This document shows, in pieces, positions 8,557 through 16,741 of a stretch of DNA of 64,000 nucleotides (its first letter is position 1; every line of letters begins with the position of its first letter). The stretch covers positions 62,001 to 126,000 of the forward strand of contig NZ_JAKILC010000012.1 in the NCBI RefSeq assembly GCF_023283845.1, in the 5' to 3' direction. The position numbers and the translations under genes were made by a program. The notes under the pieces are model-generated. The model saw only the letters and a program-made list of their open reading frames with translations. It was not told the DNA's origin and did no database searches. Origin of the DNA: Shewanella marinintestina. Lineage in GTDB: Bacteria > Pseudomonadota > Gammaproteobacteria > Enterobacterales > Shewanellaceae.

Positions 8557-9496
8557 CAAGCCTTCAATAACCCCGTTCGGCTGCAGATTAACCGCGCTAT
8601 TTAACAGCAGCCTTTTAACTTGCGCTATTTTGACTTGCACGCTAGCGTTTTCGCCAGCAAGTCATGCCAAGCAAGCGTGCAACATAGATGCCCTGGAAGC
8701 AATGGAAAATGACAGTGGTGATGTTCGAGGGTTCAGCGCTGCTGTATGTAAGCAACTGCCGCACCAAGAACAATTTACCATGGGCGCATACTTACAATGG
8801 ACAGGCGGAAGCTATGCAGGTGAAAGGCGTTACACCCTACGCACCGTCATTATGGACACTCAAACTCATGAGGTTATCGCTCGTCATACTGGCAGTTTAT
8901 ACGAGGGACCAGGATTAACCATTATTGCAGACTCGCTAGATAACAAAGAGCAAAATTCGGCAGTACAGTCACCACTTTGGATTGATACCGCTAACTACAA
9001 GCTTAACAATGATACCCGCGCACTGGGTGTACGAGTACAAGCGCAGCAACACCCTGAGGGCGCAAGTGAGTATCAATCTGATTATTTGAATTTATTTGTT
9101 CATCAAGGGCGCTTTTTAATCCCCGTGGTGGAAAAACTGCCCTTGTATTATTGGAAAGTCTGGCAAAACGAGCCAAGTGGCTACCATGTTGCCAGAACAC
9201 CTGAGGTCATTAAAAGTGAAACTAACGACAAAGCGGGTTTAACAAAGCGCTATATCGTTGAGAGCGGCAAAGGTGCGCTGCATATTGAGCCAAAACAATA
9301 CAAAGGCTTTGCCGACCTAAAACTGCTCACTAAGACTAAGCTGTCAGGTGCTTTGCCCAAACGCACAGATAGCAGCCAAAGCCGTACCACCATTACCCAT
9401 TTGCGGTTTAATGGTGAACGTTATTACATTCTAGAGTCCAAATTTAGTGATAAAAGAGACTGGCAACACAGCGAGGCATGGTGGAAGCCTAGGTAA
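8546..9496 (+). CDS. Secreted protein, paralogue of its upstream neighbour, unknown function
   Basis: The open frame extends back to 8483, but the ATG at 8546 has a GGAG seven bases upstream and gives a normal signal peptide (cleaved near SHA-KQACN); the product is 316 residues. The start overlaps the upstream gene by 11 bp, indicating translational coupling. The mature part has two Cys near the N-terminus (KQACNID and AAVCKQL) and the FVHQGRFLIPVVEKLPL segment shared with the upstream protein. Function is unknown. It is the last gene of the operon, followed by a strong terminator at 9550-9575. Confidence 0.7.
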   Translation: MLTNKPSITPFGCRLTALFNSSLLTCAILTCTLAFSPASHAKQACNIDALEAMENDSGDVRGFSAAVCKQLPHQEQFTMGAYLQWTGGSYAGERRYTLRTVIMDTQTHEVIARHTGSLYEGPGLTIIADSLDNKEQNSAVQSPLWIDTANYKLNNDTRALGVRVQAQQHPEGASEYQSDYLNLFVHQGRFLIPVVEKLPLYYWKVWQNEPSGYHVARTPEVIKSETNDKAGLTKRYIVESGKGALHIEPKQYKGFADLKLLTKTKLSGALPKRTDSSQSRTTITHLRFNGERYYILESKFSDKRDWQHSEAWWKPR

Positions 9497-9549
9497 GAGT
9501 TTATTGCTACCACATTAAATTCGAATTCAATAGCGGTGAATATTAATAC

Positions 9550-9575
9550 CAAAACGCCTACAGATAGGCGTTTTT
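9550..9575 (+). terminator. Rho-independent terminator of the orphan envelope operon
   Basis: AAAACGCCTA and TAGGCGTTTTT pair around a CAGA loop, followed by T residues. It separates the five-gene operon from the DUF3137-like gene at 9613. Confidence 0.85.
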
Positions 9576-9612
9576 ACACTGTTGGCGCAACAGCGGTACT
9601 AGAAGGAATAAA

Positions 9613-10887
9613 ATGAACCACAATAAACGGGTGAAAGCTAATATTGAGCAAATAAAAGCAAATGTTGAAGCCGCCACCTCCGAGGCGCAACTCATTGAAG
9701 TTGTCGAATCAGTTAAGCATCACCCCGGCCCACTTGATTACAATGACAAGCTACCTAATTTACTAAAGTGGTTACTGCTTGCATTTAGCAGCTATGGTAT
9801 TTTAGTTAATTATGTCTACCCGCAATTTACCAGCGGTCTTACTCGTTTAGTGTTTGATGTTATTGAGAGCTCTGTCTATTGGCTACCGACAATCTCGGCT
9901 CCCTTTTTAGTCACTTCTCTCGAACGCAAAGGTAAACCTATACCGCTGTTTCGCTCCATAAGTCGCCCTTGGCTTAGAATGGCAGCCATAGCCGCCTGCC
10001 CCTTGCTCATCGCAAATATTTTTCCCCAATGGCATTTGGCTTATTGGTTCGTATTTGAAAAGCTCATTCAACTCATTAGCCTAGATGGGCAAATCAAAAT
10101 CCCGATTAACCTAGCGCTATTGGCTGGTGTTATTGTTCCTATCCTGTGGGTCTGGTTACGTGTGCGCAAACGTTGGCGCGAGCCAGTATCAGATCGCATC
10201 CACCATTTAGACATCCTCCACGACAACAATTTAACTCAGGTCAAGATAACGCCTGAAGCTAAATCCAAAGCACTTGAAGCTCAGTTCAAAGAGTTTCATC
10301 GGGGTAATCACCGCCGAACCATCGACGCCTTTTATGAAGGGCAATATCAAGGTAAAGCGCACAGTTTCCAGTTTAATCTGTATCACTTTCATTACGTAAT
10401 TAAACGCAGACAAACCGATACTGACGCCAATGGTAAAACCACAAGACGCACAGTGTACGACCACTACCATCGTCACGGATTGTTATTTGATTTTCCCTAC
10501 GTGAAAAGCGTTGCGCTCGATGCAGACGGCGTCCCCGCCATAAAAGGCACCAAATACAAAGATGCCTCCAACGCCTTTAATCAAAGTTATAAAACGGTTT
10601 GCCAACATAAAATGCAAGCCGCTAAATTGCTAAAACCCGCTACTGTAGAAAAGTTTCTGGAGCTAAAAGATGCATATCGCCGTTTAGTGTTTGAGGTGAA
10701 CGCCAACGGCCAGTGCTGCCTAGCTATTGACGATGATGATTTACTTAAACTTAAGCGTCAATACGGATTGGCAACCCCTACAGAATTTGCCGAGGAACTA
10801 GCAGGTCGCAGTGAATTGAAAAAGTTAAATCATTTACTCGAAGCTGTAGAGCAACTCATGCGGCTCAGCGACAACAATTTTCGATGA
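9613..10887 (+). CDS. DUF3137-like membrane protein, paralogue 1
   Basis: The 424-residue protein starts at an ATG with RBS AAGGAATAAA. A short N-terminal helical region carries the HHPGPLDYNDK motif. About four hydrophobic segments follow (residues ~52-72, 80-102, 118-145, 162-184), then a ~240-residue soluble domain with YQGKAHSFQFNLYHFHYV, HYHRHGLLFDFPY and a C-terminal RLSDNNF. The layout and the position of these blocks resemble DUF3137 proteins, which often lie next to lemA. Two clear paralogues lie on the opposite strand at 13866-16455. Function is unknown; the link with lemA suggests an envelope or phospholipid-related role, which is inference. Confidence 0.75.
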   Translation: MNHNKRVKANIEQIKANVEAATSEAQLIEVVESVKHHPGPLDYNDKLPNLLKWLLLAFSSYGILVNYVYPQFTSGLTRLVFDVIESSVYWLPTISAPFLVTSLERKGKPIPLFRSISRPWLRMAAIAACPLLIANIFPQWHLAYWFVFEKLIQLISLDGQIKIPINLALLAGVIVPILWVWLRVRKRWREPVSDRIHHLDILHDNNLTQVKITPEAKSKALEAQFKEFHRGNHRRTIDAFYEGQYQGKAHSFQFNLYHFHYVIKRRQTDTDANGKTTRRTVYDHYHRHGLLFDFPYVKSVALDADGVPAIKGTKYKDASNAFNQSYKTVCQHKMQAAKLLKPATVEKFLELKDAYRRLVFEVNANGQCCLAIDDDDLLKLKRQYGLATPTEFAEELAGRSELKKLNHLLEAVEQLMRLSDNNFR

Positions 10888-11363
10888 TGTATCGCTAAAA
10901 CTCATCTCTCAGTCTTGCGCGGCACTGAGAGATGAACTCTTCATAAGTGATGTTCTGCTCTAAATGAAGTATTGTTTCAAAGGTACAGCACAAATATCCA
11001 TGGCAAACACCTTTTCAATCTTGGTGTTGGCATAACAAACTCCTCTATTTAGCCTGAACTAAAGCCTAGTAAAGGAAACCAGCATTCACAATTATGGGTA
11101 TCTTAATTATTTGATCTCATGAGTTAATTAGCTAAAGTTCTCTAACTTATTTTTGGACAAAAATCATTTAGTGCAAAGTTATCAAAGTAGGTCATGGGAT
11201 TAGTAAATGTAAGGCAAGCAACGTCAGTTTACACTGACGCCGCACATCTTGATAAAGCTGAACTTTCGTCTCATTTTTTGAATATTGTCAGCCCCATATA
11301 CTGCAAACACTATTGTTAAGCACTTTTCTGAAGATAAAATTGGACTCTCTTGATACCAACATA
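10888..11363. other. Accessory intergenic stretch with two hairpins
   Basis: This holds a perfect 11-bp stem (CATCTCTCAGT 10903-10913 with ACTGAGAGATG 10924-10934) that probably ends the DUF3137-like transcript, although it lacks a T-run. A second perfect stem, CGTCAGT/ACTGACG, lies at 11222-11239. The remainder is AT-rich with no convincing gene. Confidence 0.6.
10903..10934 (+). terminator. Strong hairpin after DUF3137-like paralogue 1
   Basis: An 11-bp perfect stem with a 10-nt loop begins 16 bp after the stop codon. No T-tract follows, so it may be a processing or stability hairpin and not a classical terminator. Confidence 0.5.
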
Positions 11364-11933
11364 ATGTTAAATATGAATATTTCCAAATCAACCTTTCTCA
11401 CTGTAATCTTATTCCTAGTCATGACAGGCTGCACCTCGATAAATGACGCTATGACTCCTTCCCTTTCAGTAACTAAAGATCGATTTGATGACACGTTAAT
11501 AATTAAGCAACCGATAGTCCCTGCTAATAGTAGCTTCTCTGACCACCAAACAGGCTTAGGTTTTGAATGGAAAAGCAGTATACCAAGCGAAATAATTCTG
11601 ACTGTAGGCATATCAGGTATAGAGAACATAATGGGGGCTGATTTTAAGATTGATGGCAAAGACATACCAAGCCCCATAACTGTAGGTCATCTGACTCAAT
11701 ATCCCGAAAAAAATCTCAGCTTCGGTGATATGAGCTCAGTCTATTCCACTCGTAGAATGGCTATGCCAATTGAGGACTTCATCAAAATGGCAAATGCCAA
11801 ACAGGTGAAAATGCGTGTTCAACATATCGACACCTATTCGGTTTCTATTTTTGGGCGAGAAGAAATGGCTATAGTTGGGGCAAAATTCAAGCCATTTCTC
11901 TCCAAACTAAAAGAACTAAAGGTTACAAGCTAG
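11364..11933 (+). CDS. Putative lipoprotein, orphan
   Basis: The open frame reaches back to a TTG at 11313, but the lipoprotein signal begins at the ATG at 11364 (or 11373), giving 189 (or 186) residues; no clear RBS separates the choices. The lipobox is LVMTGC, followed by Thr-Ser. The mature domain of about 160 residues has the look of a small beta-rich periplasmic domain (SSIPSEIILTVGISGI, FKIDGKDIPSPI, AKQVKMRVQHIDTYSVSIFGREEMAIVGAKFK). No family was recognised. It lies alone in an AT-rich accessory stretch, which suggests a horizontally gained gene. Confidence 0.6.
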   Translation: MLNMNISKSTFLTVILFLVMTGCTSINDAMTPSLSVTKDRFDDTLIIKQPIVPANSSFSDHQTGLGFEWKSSIPSEIILTVGISGIENIMGADFKIDGKDIPSPITVGHLTQYPEKNLSFGDMSSVYSTRRMAMPIEDFIKMANAKQVKMRVQHIDTYSVSIFGREEMAIVGAKFKPFLSKLKELKVTS

Positions 11934-12111
11934 CCATAGAATAAGATCTTCCAATAGCATGCATATTTAATGGTTAGTTACGCGTTATACAGAAATTAAC
12001 CAATAAATAATCCTGAGCAATTTTTGAGTTTTTCCATCACGAATCCATCGCCACAGTGTGCGGATGAATTTTTTTAGCTCTGGGATATCAATTAATAGAT
12101 TCATGTATCTT

Positions 12112-12137
12112 ATGCCTCATGCAGTTAAAGTATGAGG
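12112..12137. terminator. Hairpin between two orphan genes
   Basis: GCCTCAT and ATGAGGC form a perfect 7-bp stem around an 11-nt loop in the space between convergent orphan genes. It is a candidate terminator without a T-run. Confidence 0.35.
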
Positions 12138-12191
12138 CCAATATGTCACAAAGAGAGTTTGTGAAGGGGGTGCCGTTATAGCTCAAAACCA

Positions 12192-12653
12192 TTACTTCTC
12201 TGATTTTTTACCAAAACATGCTTGTGTTTCTTCATCCATAGCTTTGAACGCATCAAAAATCTCAGTTTTAGTCATTGGTCTGGCATTCCCGTATAGACCG
12301 CCATCAAGATCAACAAGGCTTAGATATCCATCCTTAGGTATAGCGTCATACTCTTGAATGTTTGTGGATTCACATAACATAGCCATCAAAATACAATTGA
12401 GTTCAGATTCATACTCTTTAGCTAAATCTGTCTGATTTTTACCTTCTGGGGTATCGATATATACCTTTTTTGCTTTCCTCAGAATTTTCTTAACCCTTGA
12501 ACGTTCGCTATCTACTTCACTCTTTCTCGCCTGATTATCTCCTCCCGCATATACTTTTATAGCAACTTGAGTATGGCTAAAACCATCATGTTTCAGACGT
12601 AATACTTTTGCAGCAATTTCAAAGTCTCGGCCATCGCCATTTTTTTTAGACAC
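12192..12653 (-). CDS. Orphan protein with possible N-terminal helix-turn-helix, unknown function
   Basis: The 153-residue product starts at a GTG (12653) with a purine-rich GAGAGTGAA upstream; an A8 run begins six bases inside the gene. The first ~60 residues are basic and helical: AAKVLRLKHDGFSHTQVAIKVYAGG, then ERSRVKKILRKAKKVY. The first part could be a helix-turn-helix (DGFSHTQVAIKVY) and the second a recognition or dimer helix. The C-terminal half is acidic. No family was recognised. It is isolated, between a lipoprotein gene and the hairpin array, and a role as a small regulator of an old mobile element is only a guess. Confidence 0.5.
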   Translation of the reverse strand: MSKKNGDGRDFEIAAKVLRLKHDGFSHTQVAIKVYAGGDNQARKSEVDSERSRVKKILRKAKKVYIDTPEGKNQTDLAKEYESELNCILMAMLCESTNIQEYDAIPKDGYLSLVDLDGGLYGNARPMTKTEIFDAFKAMDEETQACFGKKSEK

Positions 12654-13197
12654 TTCACTCTCTCTTATTGCGCGACAATTAACCTTGACGGTGATAAAAC
12701 AATTTTCATTATTATGTATGAATAAGTTCTAACTCTGTTACTAATCATTAGGTATGTTTATGCTATTAGCAATTGCTTGTAACACATTTTGGGGCAAAAA
12801 TTAGTTACTGAACGTACAGACAACACCAATTCCCCATCGGAGTTGCCGAGGTCATTGAAGAACAATTTCGTGATTGAGGCATGGATGCCGAAATAGCCTT
12901 AGGTGAGCCATGAACGGCGAATATGAGGCGATAGAGATTTTCGAAGATGAGTGAGGGAGACAACTCCGTTTGGGGCGTCATGGTGGATGCAAGGGCGAAG
13001 TGCATAACCATGGACTCTCTGAGCGAGAGCCATGGACAGCGAGCTGGCTTTTGAACAAGGATGTTCTTGATAAGGACGAACAGTCCTCCTTGCCCGGGTG
13101 TGGGATGGAATCCCACGACGTTTATCAAGCGCAGCTTGATTGCTTAAGTTCAGGCGCAGCCTGTTACCCTACGAGGGCTAAAGCCCAGACCAATTGG
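12654..13197. other. Non-coding stretch containing the hairpin array
   Basis: The first ~170 bp are AT-rich with no feature. From about 12816 to the stop codon of lemA the composition shifts to GC-rich and the DNA is filled with short inverted repeats (see 12865-13186). Two short open frames overlap the stretch, but both consist of low-plausibility sequence forced by the palindromes and have no RBS, so they are not called as genes. Confidence 0.65.
12865..13186. repeat. Array of at least ten short hairpins (candidate dispersed palindromic element)
   Basis: Perfect or near-perfect stems follow one another: ATTTCG/CGAAAT 12865-12894; GGAG/CTCC 12956-12967; ATGCA/TGCAT 12987-13005; CCATGG-A-CTCTC/GAGAG-CCATGG 13008-13035; GAACA/TGTTC 13053-13066; AGGAC/GTCCT 13073-13087; GTGGGAT/ATCCCAC 13100-13116; ATCAAGC/GCTTGAT 13124-13140; CAGGC/GCCTG 13151-13163; GGGCT/AGCCC 13175-13186. 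Three of them have GGA or GCA three-base loops. The array ends 11 bp before the lemA stop codon, immediately downstream of lemA in its direction of transcription. No family was identified; it may be a mobile palindromic repeat or a structured RNA. Confidence 0.7.
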
Positions 13198-13764
13198 CTA
13201 TAAATTAGGTTTATACTCAAACCCAGCTTGGGCTTCGCTATCGCTAAAGCTGGCGATTTTCTGCTTACGTACCAACATGCTGTTAATGAGCGAGCCAGGG
13301 AACATCTCAATCGCGTTATTAAAGTCTTCAACGTTGGCGTTGAAAATACGAATCGCTGCGCCAATTTGCTCTTGTTGCTCGCTAATGTCAGCCATTAACT
13401 TCATATATACATCAGACGCTTTCAGCTCGGGGTAAGCTTCAACAGTGACTTTAAGGCCTTGCATTAAATCTTGAGTGCGCTGCTCAGCGGCGGCAAGCTT
13501 TGCCGTGTCGACACCTGAACTCATTTCTGCAATGGCGCTACGTAGCTCAGTGACTTTCGTTAATACTTCAGACTCATGCAGTTTGTATTGCTCTACTAAC
13601 TGCTCAACCATTGGAATGATCTTGTTCTTTTGGCGCTCTTGAGTCAGTACCGACGCCCATGCGCGATCAACCGCATTGTGTTTACCAATAATGCCGTTGT
13701 ACAACATGATGATAGCGGCGACCACTACGGCAACAACAATTAAGCCTATTACTGAACTATCCAT
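13198..13764 (-). CDS. lemA: LemA family protein
   Basis: The 188-residue protein has one N-terminal transmembrane helix (about residues 5-25), then the LemA signature LYNGIIGKHNAVDRAWASVLTQ and a long alpha-helical domain ending in an IEMFPGSL segment, the usual FP motif of the family. The length is normal. LemA proteins are membrane-anchored, of unknown biochemical function, and often neighbour TPM or DUF3137 genes. Here two DUF3137-like genes lie upstream on the same strand. RBS AAAGGAAAG precedes the ATG. An imperfect tandem repeat of TTTATCTTCAA lies just upstream (13777-13800). The stop codon abuts the hairpin array. Confidence 0.88.
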   Translation of the reverse strand: MDSSVIGLIVVAVVVAAIIMLYNGIIGKHNAVDRAWASVLTQERQKNKIIPMVEQLVEQYKLHESEVLTKVTELRSAIAEMSSGVDTAKLAAAEQRTQDLMQGLKVTVEAYPELKASDVYMKLMADISEQQEQIGAAIRIFNANVEDFNNAIEMFPGSLINSMLVRKQKIASFSDSEAQAGFEYKPNL

Positions 13765-13865
13765 TTAACTTTCCTTTTTTATCTTCAATTTATCTTCAAT
13801 TTAACCCGGGGGTCACTGGGTAAACTGTTTTGGGCTTTTGGCGATTAAGGGCTTTGGCCAACGAT

Positions 13866-15134
13866 TTAAGCACTTGCCTTAAAATTGTTATCGCTATAGC
13901 GCATCACCTCGTGCACGATTTCGAGCATCTGTGTCATTTGCTTTAATTCAGTATGACCAGCTAGCTCTTCAGCGAATGCCTTGGGGTTATCTAAGCCATG
14001 TACTCGTTTAATCGCTAATAGATCATCGGTTACCGCCAAGCACAACCTTCCTTGCTGGCTGAATTCGAATACTGGCTTTTTTAATTGTTTAGCAAACACC
14101 GCGAGCTTTTCTTCAACCGCTGGCGATAGTAAACGCGCAGCCGTCATCAGCTCGGTTGCATGGACTCGATATTGGCGATTAAACTCATTAGAGGCACTTT
14201 TATAGCGTTCACCTCGGCGCTTAATACCAAAGTCGTTGCTGATGCTCATGTCCTCTGCAAACGGAAAATCTAATAACAAACCGTGGCGATAATAATGGTC
14301 CCTTACCGTGCGTGTAGTCGTTTTACCATTGGCATCGGTCGTTGTTTCAGTGCGTTCTTCAACATAGTGAAAACGATAAAGCTGGTAGTCAAATTGATGT
14401 ACTTCGCCTTGATAAGTACTTTTGTATAGACTTTCGATTTCGCGTAAATCGTTACCGCGCTTAAACTCTCTAAAACTAGCTTCTAGCTCTTTAGCGAGCT
14501 TTTTGCCATCAAACGGCACGGCCTCTAAGTTATTATTAAATAGAGCATCTTTTAAAAATATTTTATCTGATAACTTGTTACGCCACTTCATTCGGCCTCG
14601 TAGCCAAAACAGCATTAACACGCCAATCACGCCATTATGCGCCGCGAACCCTGAGCTCGGATACCACAAGCCTAAAAATGACGCCAGCGTATCGAAATAC
14701 AGATCCCAGTACCAATATGGCCAAGCAGGAATAAGATTTAAGCTCGCACCGACTGCCGCCATTAACGCCATCCGGCCCCATATTGGGCCTGGAATAGGCA
14801 AGCGCTTGCCTTTATCCTCACAAAAACGCGTTATTGTGGCCAAGCACAACATTGGATACCAGAACACACTGTAGCCCAGTGCGCTTTTAAGAATGTGCAT
14901 CACAAAATCAGGGACGACTAATCCCAACTCAAAAGCTATCGGCAACAAGGCGAAAAACAACGAAACTGCGCAGAAAAAACGATACCAATTATCCCGATAA
15001 TCTAATGGGCCCTGATGGTGCTCGACTCTGCGCACTAATGCTATCAAGTCCTCTTGGCTTTTTGCTGCCTCAACATCGTTGCGGATCGCAGCGATATTGC
15101 GAGTGACTTGAGCGTTATAGGCTAACATGAGCAT
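13866..15134 (-). CDS. DUF3137-like membrane protein, paralogue 2
   Basis: The 422-residue protein shows the same plan as its paralogues: N-terminal HHQGPLDYRDN motif, about four membrane segments (residues ~48-190), a conserved soluble domain with TYQGEVHQFDYQLYRFHYV and HYYRHGLLLDFPF, and C-terminal YSDNNF. An ATG at 15134 has GGAG five bases upstream; the ATG two codons later is also possible. The start overlaps the paralogue 3 gene by 20 bp and the stop lies about 100 bp before lemA, so the three form one operon. Function is unknown. Confidence 0.78.
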   Translation of the reverse strand: MLMLAYNAQVTRNIAAIRNDVEAAKSQEDLIALVRRVEHHQGPLDYRDNWYRFFCAVSLFFALLPIAFELGLVVPDFVMHILKSALGYSVFWYPMLCLATITRFCEDKGKRLPIPGPIWGRMALMAAVGASLNLIPAWPYWYWDLYFDTLASFLGLWYPSSGFAAHNGVIGVLMLFWLRGRMKWRNKLSDKIFLKDALFNNNLEAVPFDGKKLAKELEASFREFKRGNDLREIESLYKSTYQGEVHQFDYQLYRFHYVEERTETTTDANGKTTTRTVRDHYYRHGLLLDFPFAEDMSISNDFGIKRRGERYKSASNEFNRQYRVHATELMTAARLLSPAVEEKLAVFAKQLKKPVFEFSQQGRLCLAVTDDLLAIKRVHGLDNPKAFAEELAGHTELKQMTQMLEIVHEVMRYSDNNFKASA

Positions 15135-16455
15135 TGTTCTCCGAGTTTTTTATTTGCGTTAATGGGTTTAAATTGACACTTTCTTTAGGATTACGAACAA
15201 AATTGTTATCAGATAAACGCATAAGCTCATAGACTGCTGCAAGCAATTTTTGCACCCGCTTTAACTCGGTATGGCCGGCAATTTCTTGATAAAATTCATC
15301 TGGCTTTGCCAGTGAATGTTTACGTTTTTCAATAATCAGCTTACTGGTAGAGGCAATACACAAACGGCCATCTGGGGCGATCTCAACCATAGGTGAAATA
15401 AAGTTGCGATTAAGGTCAAGTAACGTTTCTATCATTGCAGGCGTTAAAAAGCGTGCCGCGGTGAGTTTATCGCAGGCCTGTACTCGATAAATGTCATTAA
15501 ATGCATTTGACTCTGTTTGATACTTTTCAGCATAAACCGAGTCTTTAAGCTTTACCTCGTCTTCAGCATCTAGGCACAAACCGTTAGCGAATGGAAAATC
15601 GAGCAACATACCGTAACGGTCCCGATGTTCATGAACGGTTTTGGTTTTATAACCGCCATTACCATCTGAACTGGTTTGAGTGCGCTTTATCGTATATTGA
15701 AAGTGATAAAGCTTATAGTTAAAGCTGTGCTGCTCACCTTGATATTGCCCGGCAAACATTTGCTCAATATCACGCGTGCCACTACCGCGACGAAACTCTG
15801 CAAACTGCTTTACAAGTGCATCTAGTTTGTCTTCGGGTGCGGGCTTAGTTTGTTTTAAGCCATTATTAAATAGCGCGTCACAGAGGAATATTTTATCGGA
15901 AAGATGTTTACGCCAATTAGCGCGATAATCTAACCATACCCAGGTGATTGAACTGGTGATGATCAGAATAAACCACAACGCAAACTGCTGGTTGTCAATC
16001 TCTCCAACACTAATGACATAGCCAAAAATACGCAGCGCAGTCCAATAGGCTTCTGGCCATTCAGGTACATATATTGTCACCAGAGCCATTGCTGCCACCA
16101 GCAGTGTAAAGCTGACTACCATCGGGACAGGCAGCCATCCGCGCTCATGGCAAAAACTGGCTAATAATGTACTCAGCGCGACAGGAAGCCAATAGCAAGA
16201 GTCATCGATCACTAACTTAGCTAAAGGCTCTACTTGTTCATACCAGAGGCGCATAAAGATGAAAAAGATACACAAGACACAAGCGCTGATCAGTAACCAC
16301 TTAACAGAGTGCGTTATCTTATCGCGATAATCTAATGGTCCCGGATGGTGTTTAACTTGAGTGATAACCTCGAGCAGGTCATCTTGAGAGGTAGCGGCAT
16401 CAACATCACTGCGCAGTTTGGCAATATGTTGTGCAACTTTTTGGTTATGCTGCAT
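15115..16455 (-). CDS. DUF3137-like membrane protein, paralogue 3
   Basis: The open frame reaches 16506, but alignment with the two paralogues and an AAGGA six bases upstream both point to the ATG at 16455 (MQHNQKVAQHI), giving 446 residues. The family blocks are present: HHPGPLDYRDK, membrane segments at about residues 50-72, 78-97, 112-130 and 155-172, YQGEQHSFNYKLYHFQYT, HRDRYGMLLDFPF, and RLSDNNF. A ~20-residue tail after DNNF is unique to this copy. It is the first gene of the paralogue 3 - paralogue 2 - lemA operon. Function is unknown. Confidence 0.78.
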   Translation of the reverse strand: MQHNQKVAQHIAKLRSDVDAATSQDDLLEVITQVKHHPGPLDYRDKITHSVKWLLISACVLCIFFIFMRLWYEQVEPLAKLVIDDSCYWLPVALSTLLASFCHERGWLPVPMVVSFTLLVAAMALVTIYVPEWPEAYWTALRIFGYVISVGEIDNQQFALWFILIITSSITWVWLDYRANWRKHLSDKIFLCDALFNNGLKQTKPAPEDKLDALVKQFAEFRRGSGTRDIEQMFAGQYQGEQHSFNYKLYHFQYTIKRTQTSSDGNGGYKTKTVHEHRDRYGMLLDFPFANGLCLDAEDEVKLKDSVYAEKYQTESNAFNDIYRVQACDKLTAARFLTPAMIETLLDLNRNFISPMVEIAPDGRLCIASTSKLIIEKRKHSLAKPDEFYQEIAGHTELKRVQKLLAAVYELMRLSDNNFVRNPKESVNLNPLTQIKNSENNAHVSL

Positions 16456-16689
16456 TGAAAATCCTTGTACAACCACAGGCAAAGACGGGTAAAACAAGTG
16501 AGGCATTATGCAGAAAAACAGCTAAAAATACAGCGGTTTAAGTCACTATTTACAAAGTAGAATCAATATAAGTATTTTATAAAATATAAAACGCTTTATA
16601 ACGGGCTTTAAAGGTTAGTAAGGACTCACATTATTTTTTTTTGCTTGCTGATTATTCAATATTAGTAATGCTAGTCCGCGATAAACCAT

Positions 16690-16723
16690 AAAAAAAGCCA
16701 ACACTGATAAGTATTGGCTTTTA
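16690..16723 (-). terminator. Rho-independent terminator of tdk
   Basis: AAGCCAAcAC pairs with GTaTTGGCTT; reading on the minus strand the stem is followed by a run of T. It lies 18 bp after the tdk stop codon. Confidence 0.75.
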
Positions 16724-16741
16724 AATTCTCAGGGAAAAATA

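Noticed and set aside
10961..11057. Minus-strand short open stretch with GAGGAG before an ATG, 18 codons, and an overlapping ~30-codon frame ending ...CAVPLKQYFI
   Set aside because: A good RBS is present, but the peptide is very short and matches nothing known; a gene remnant is possible but unproven.
11222..11239. Perfect CGTCAGT/ACTGACG hairpin
   Set aside because: It is isolated, without a T-run or gene end nearby; not enough to call a terminator or repeat family.
12805..13203. Two short open frames (plus 12970-13203, minus 12805-13128) over the hairpin array
   Set aside because: Both are produced by the stop-poor palindromic DNA, lack a clear RBS, and have no domain features. They may appear in databases as hypothetical proteins, but I cannot support them as genes.
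16456..16506. N-terminal extension of DUF3137-like paralogue 3
   Set aside because: The two paralogues start at the equivalent of 16455, and an RBS lies just before that ATG.
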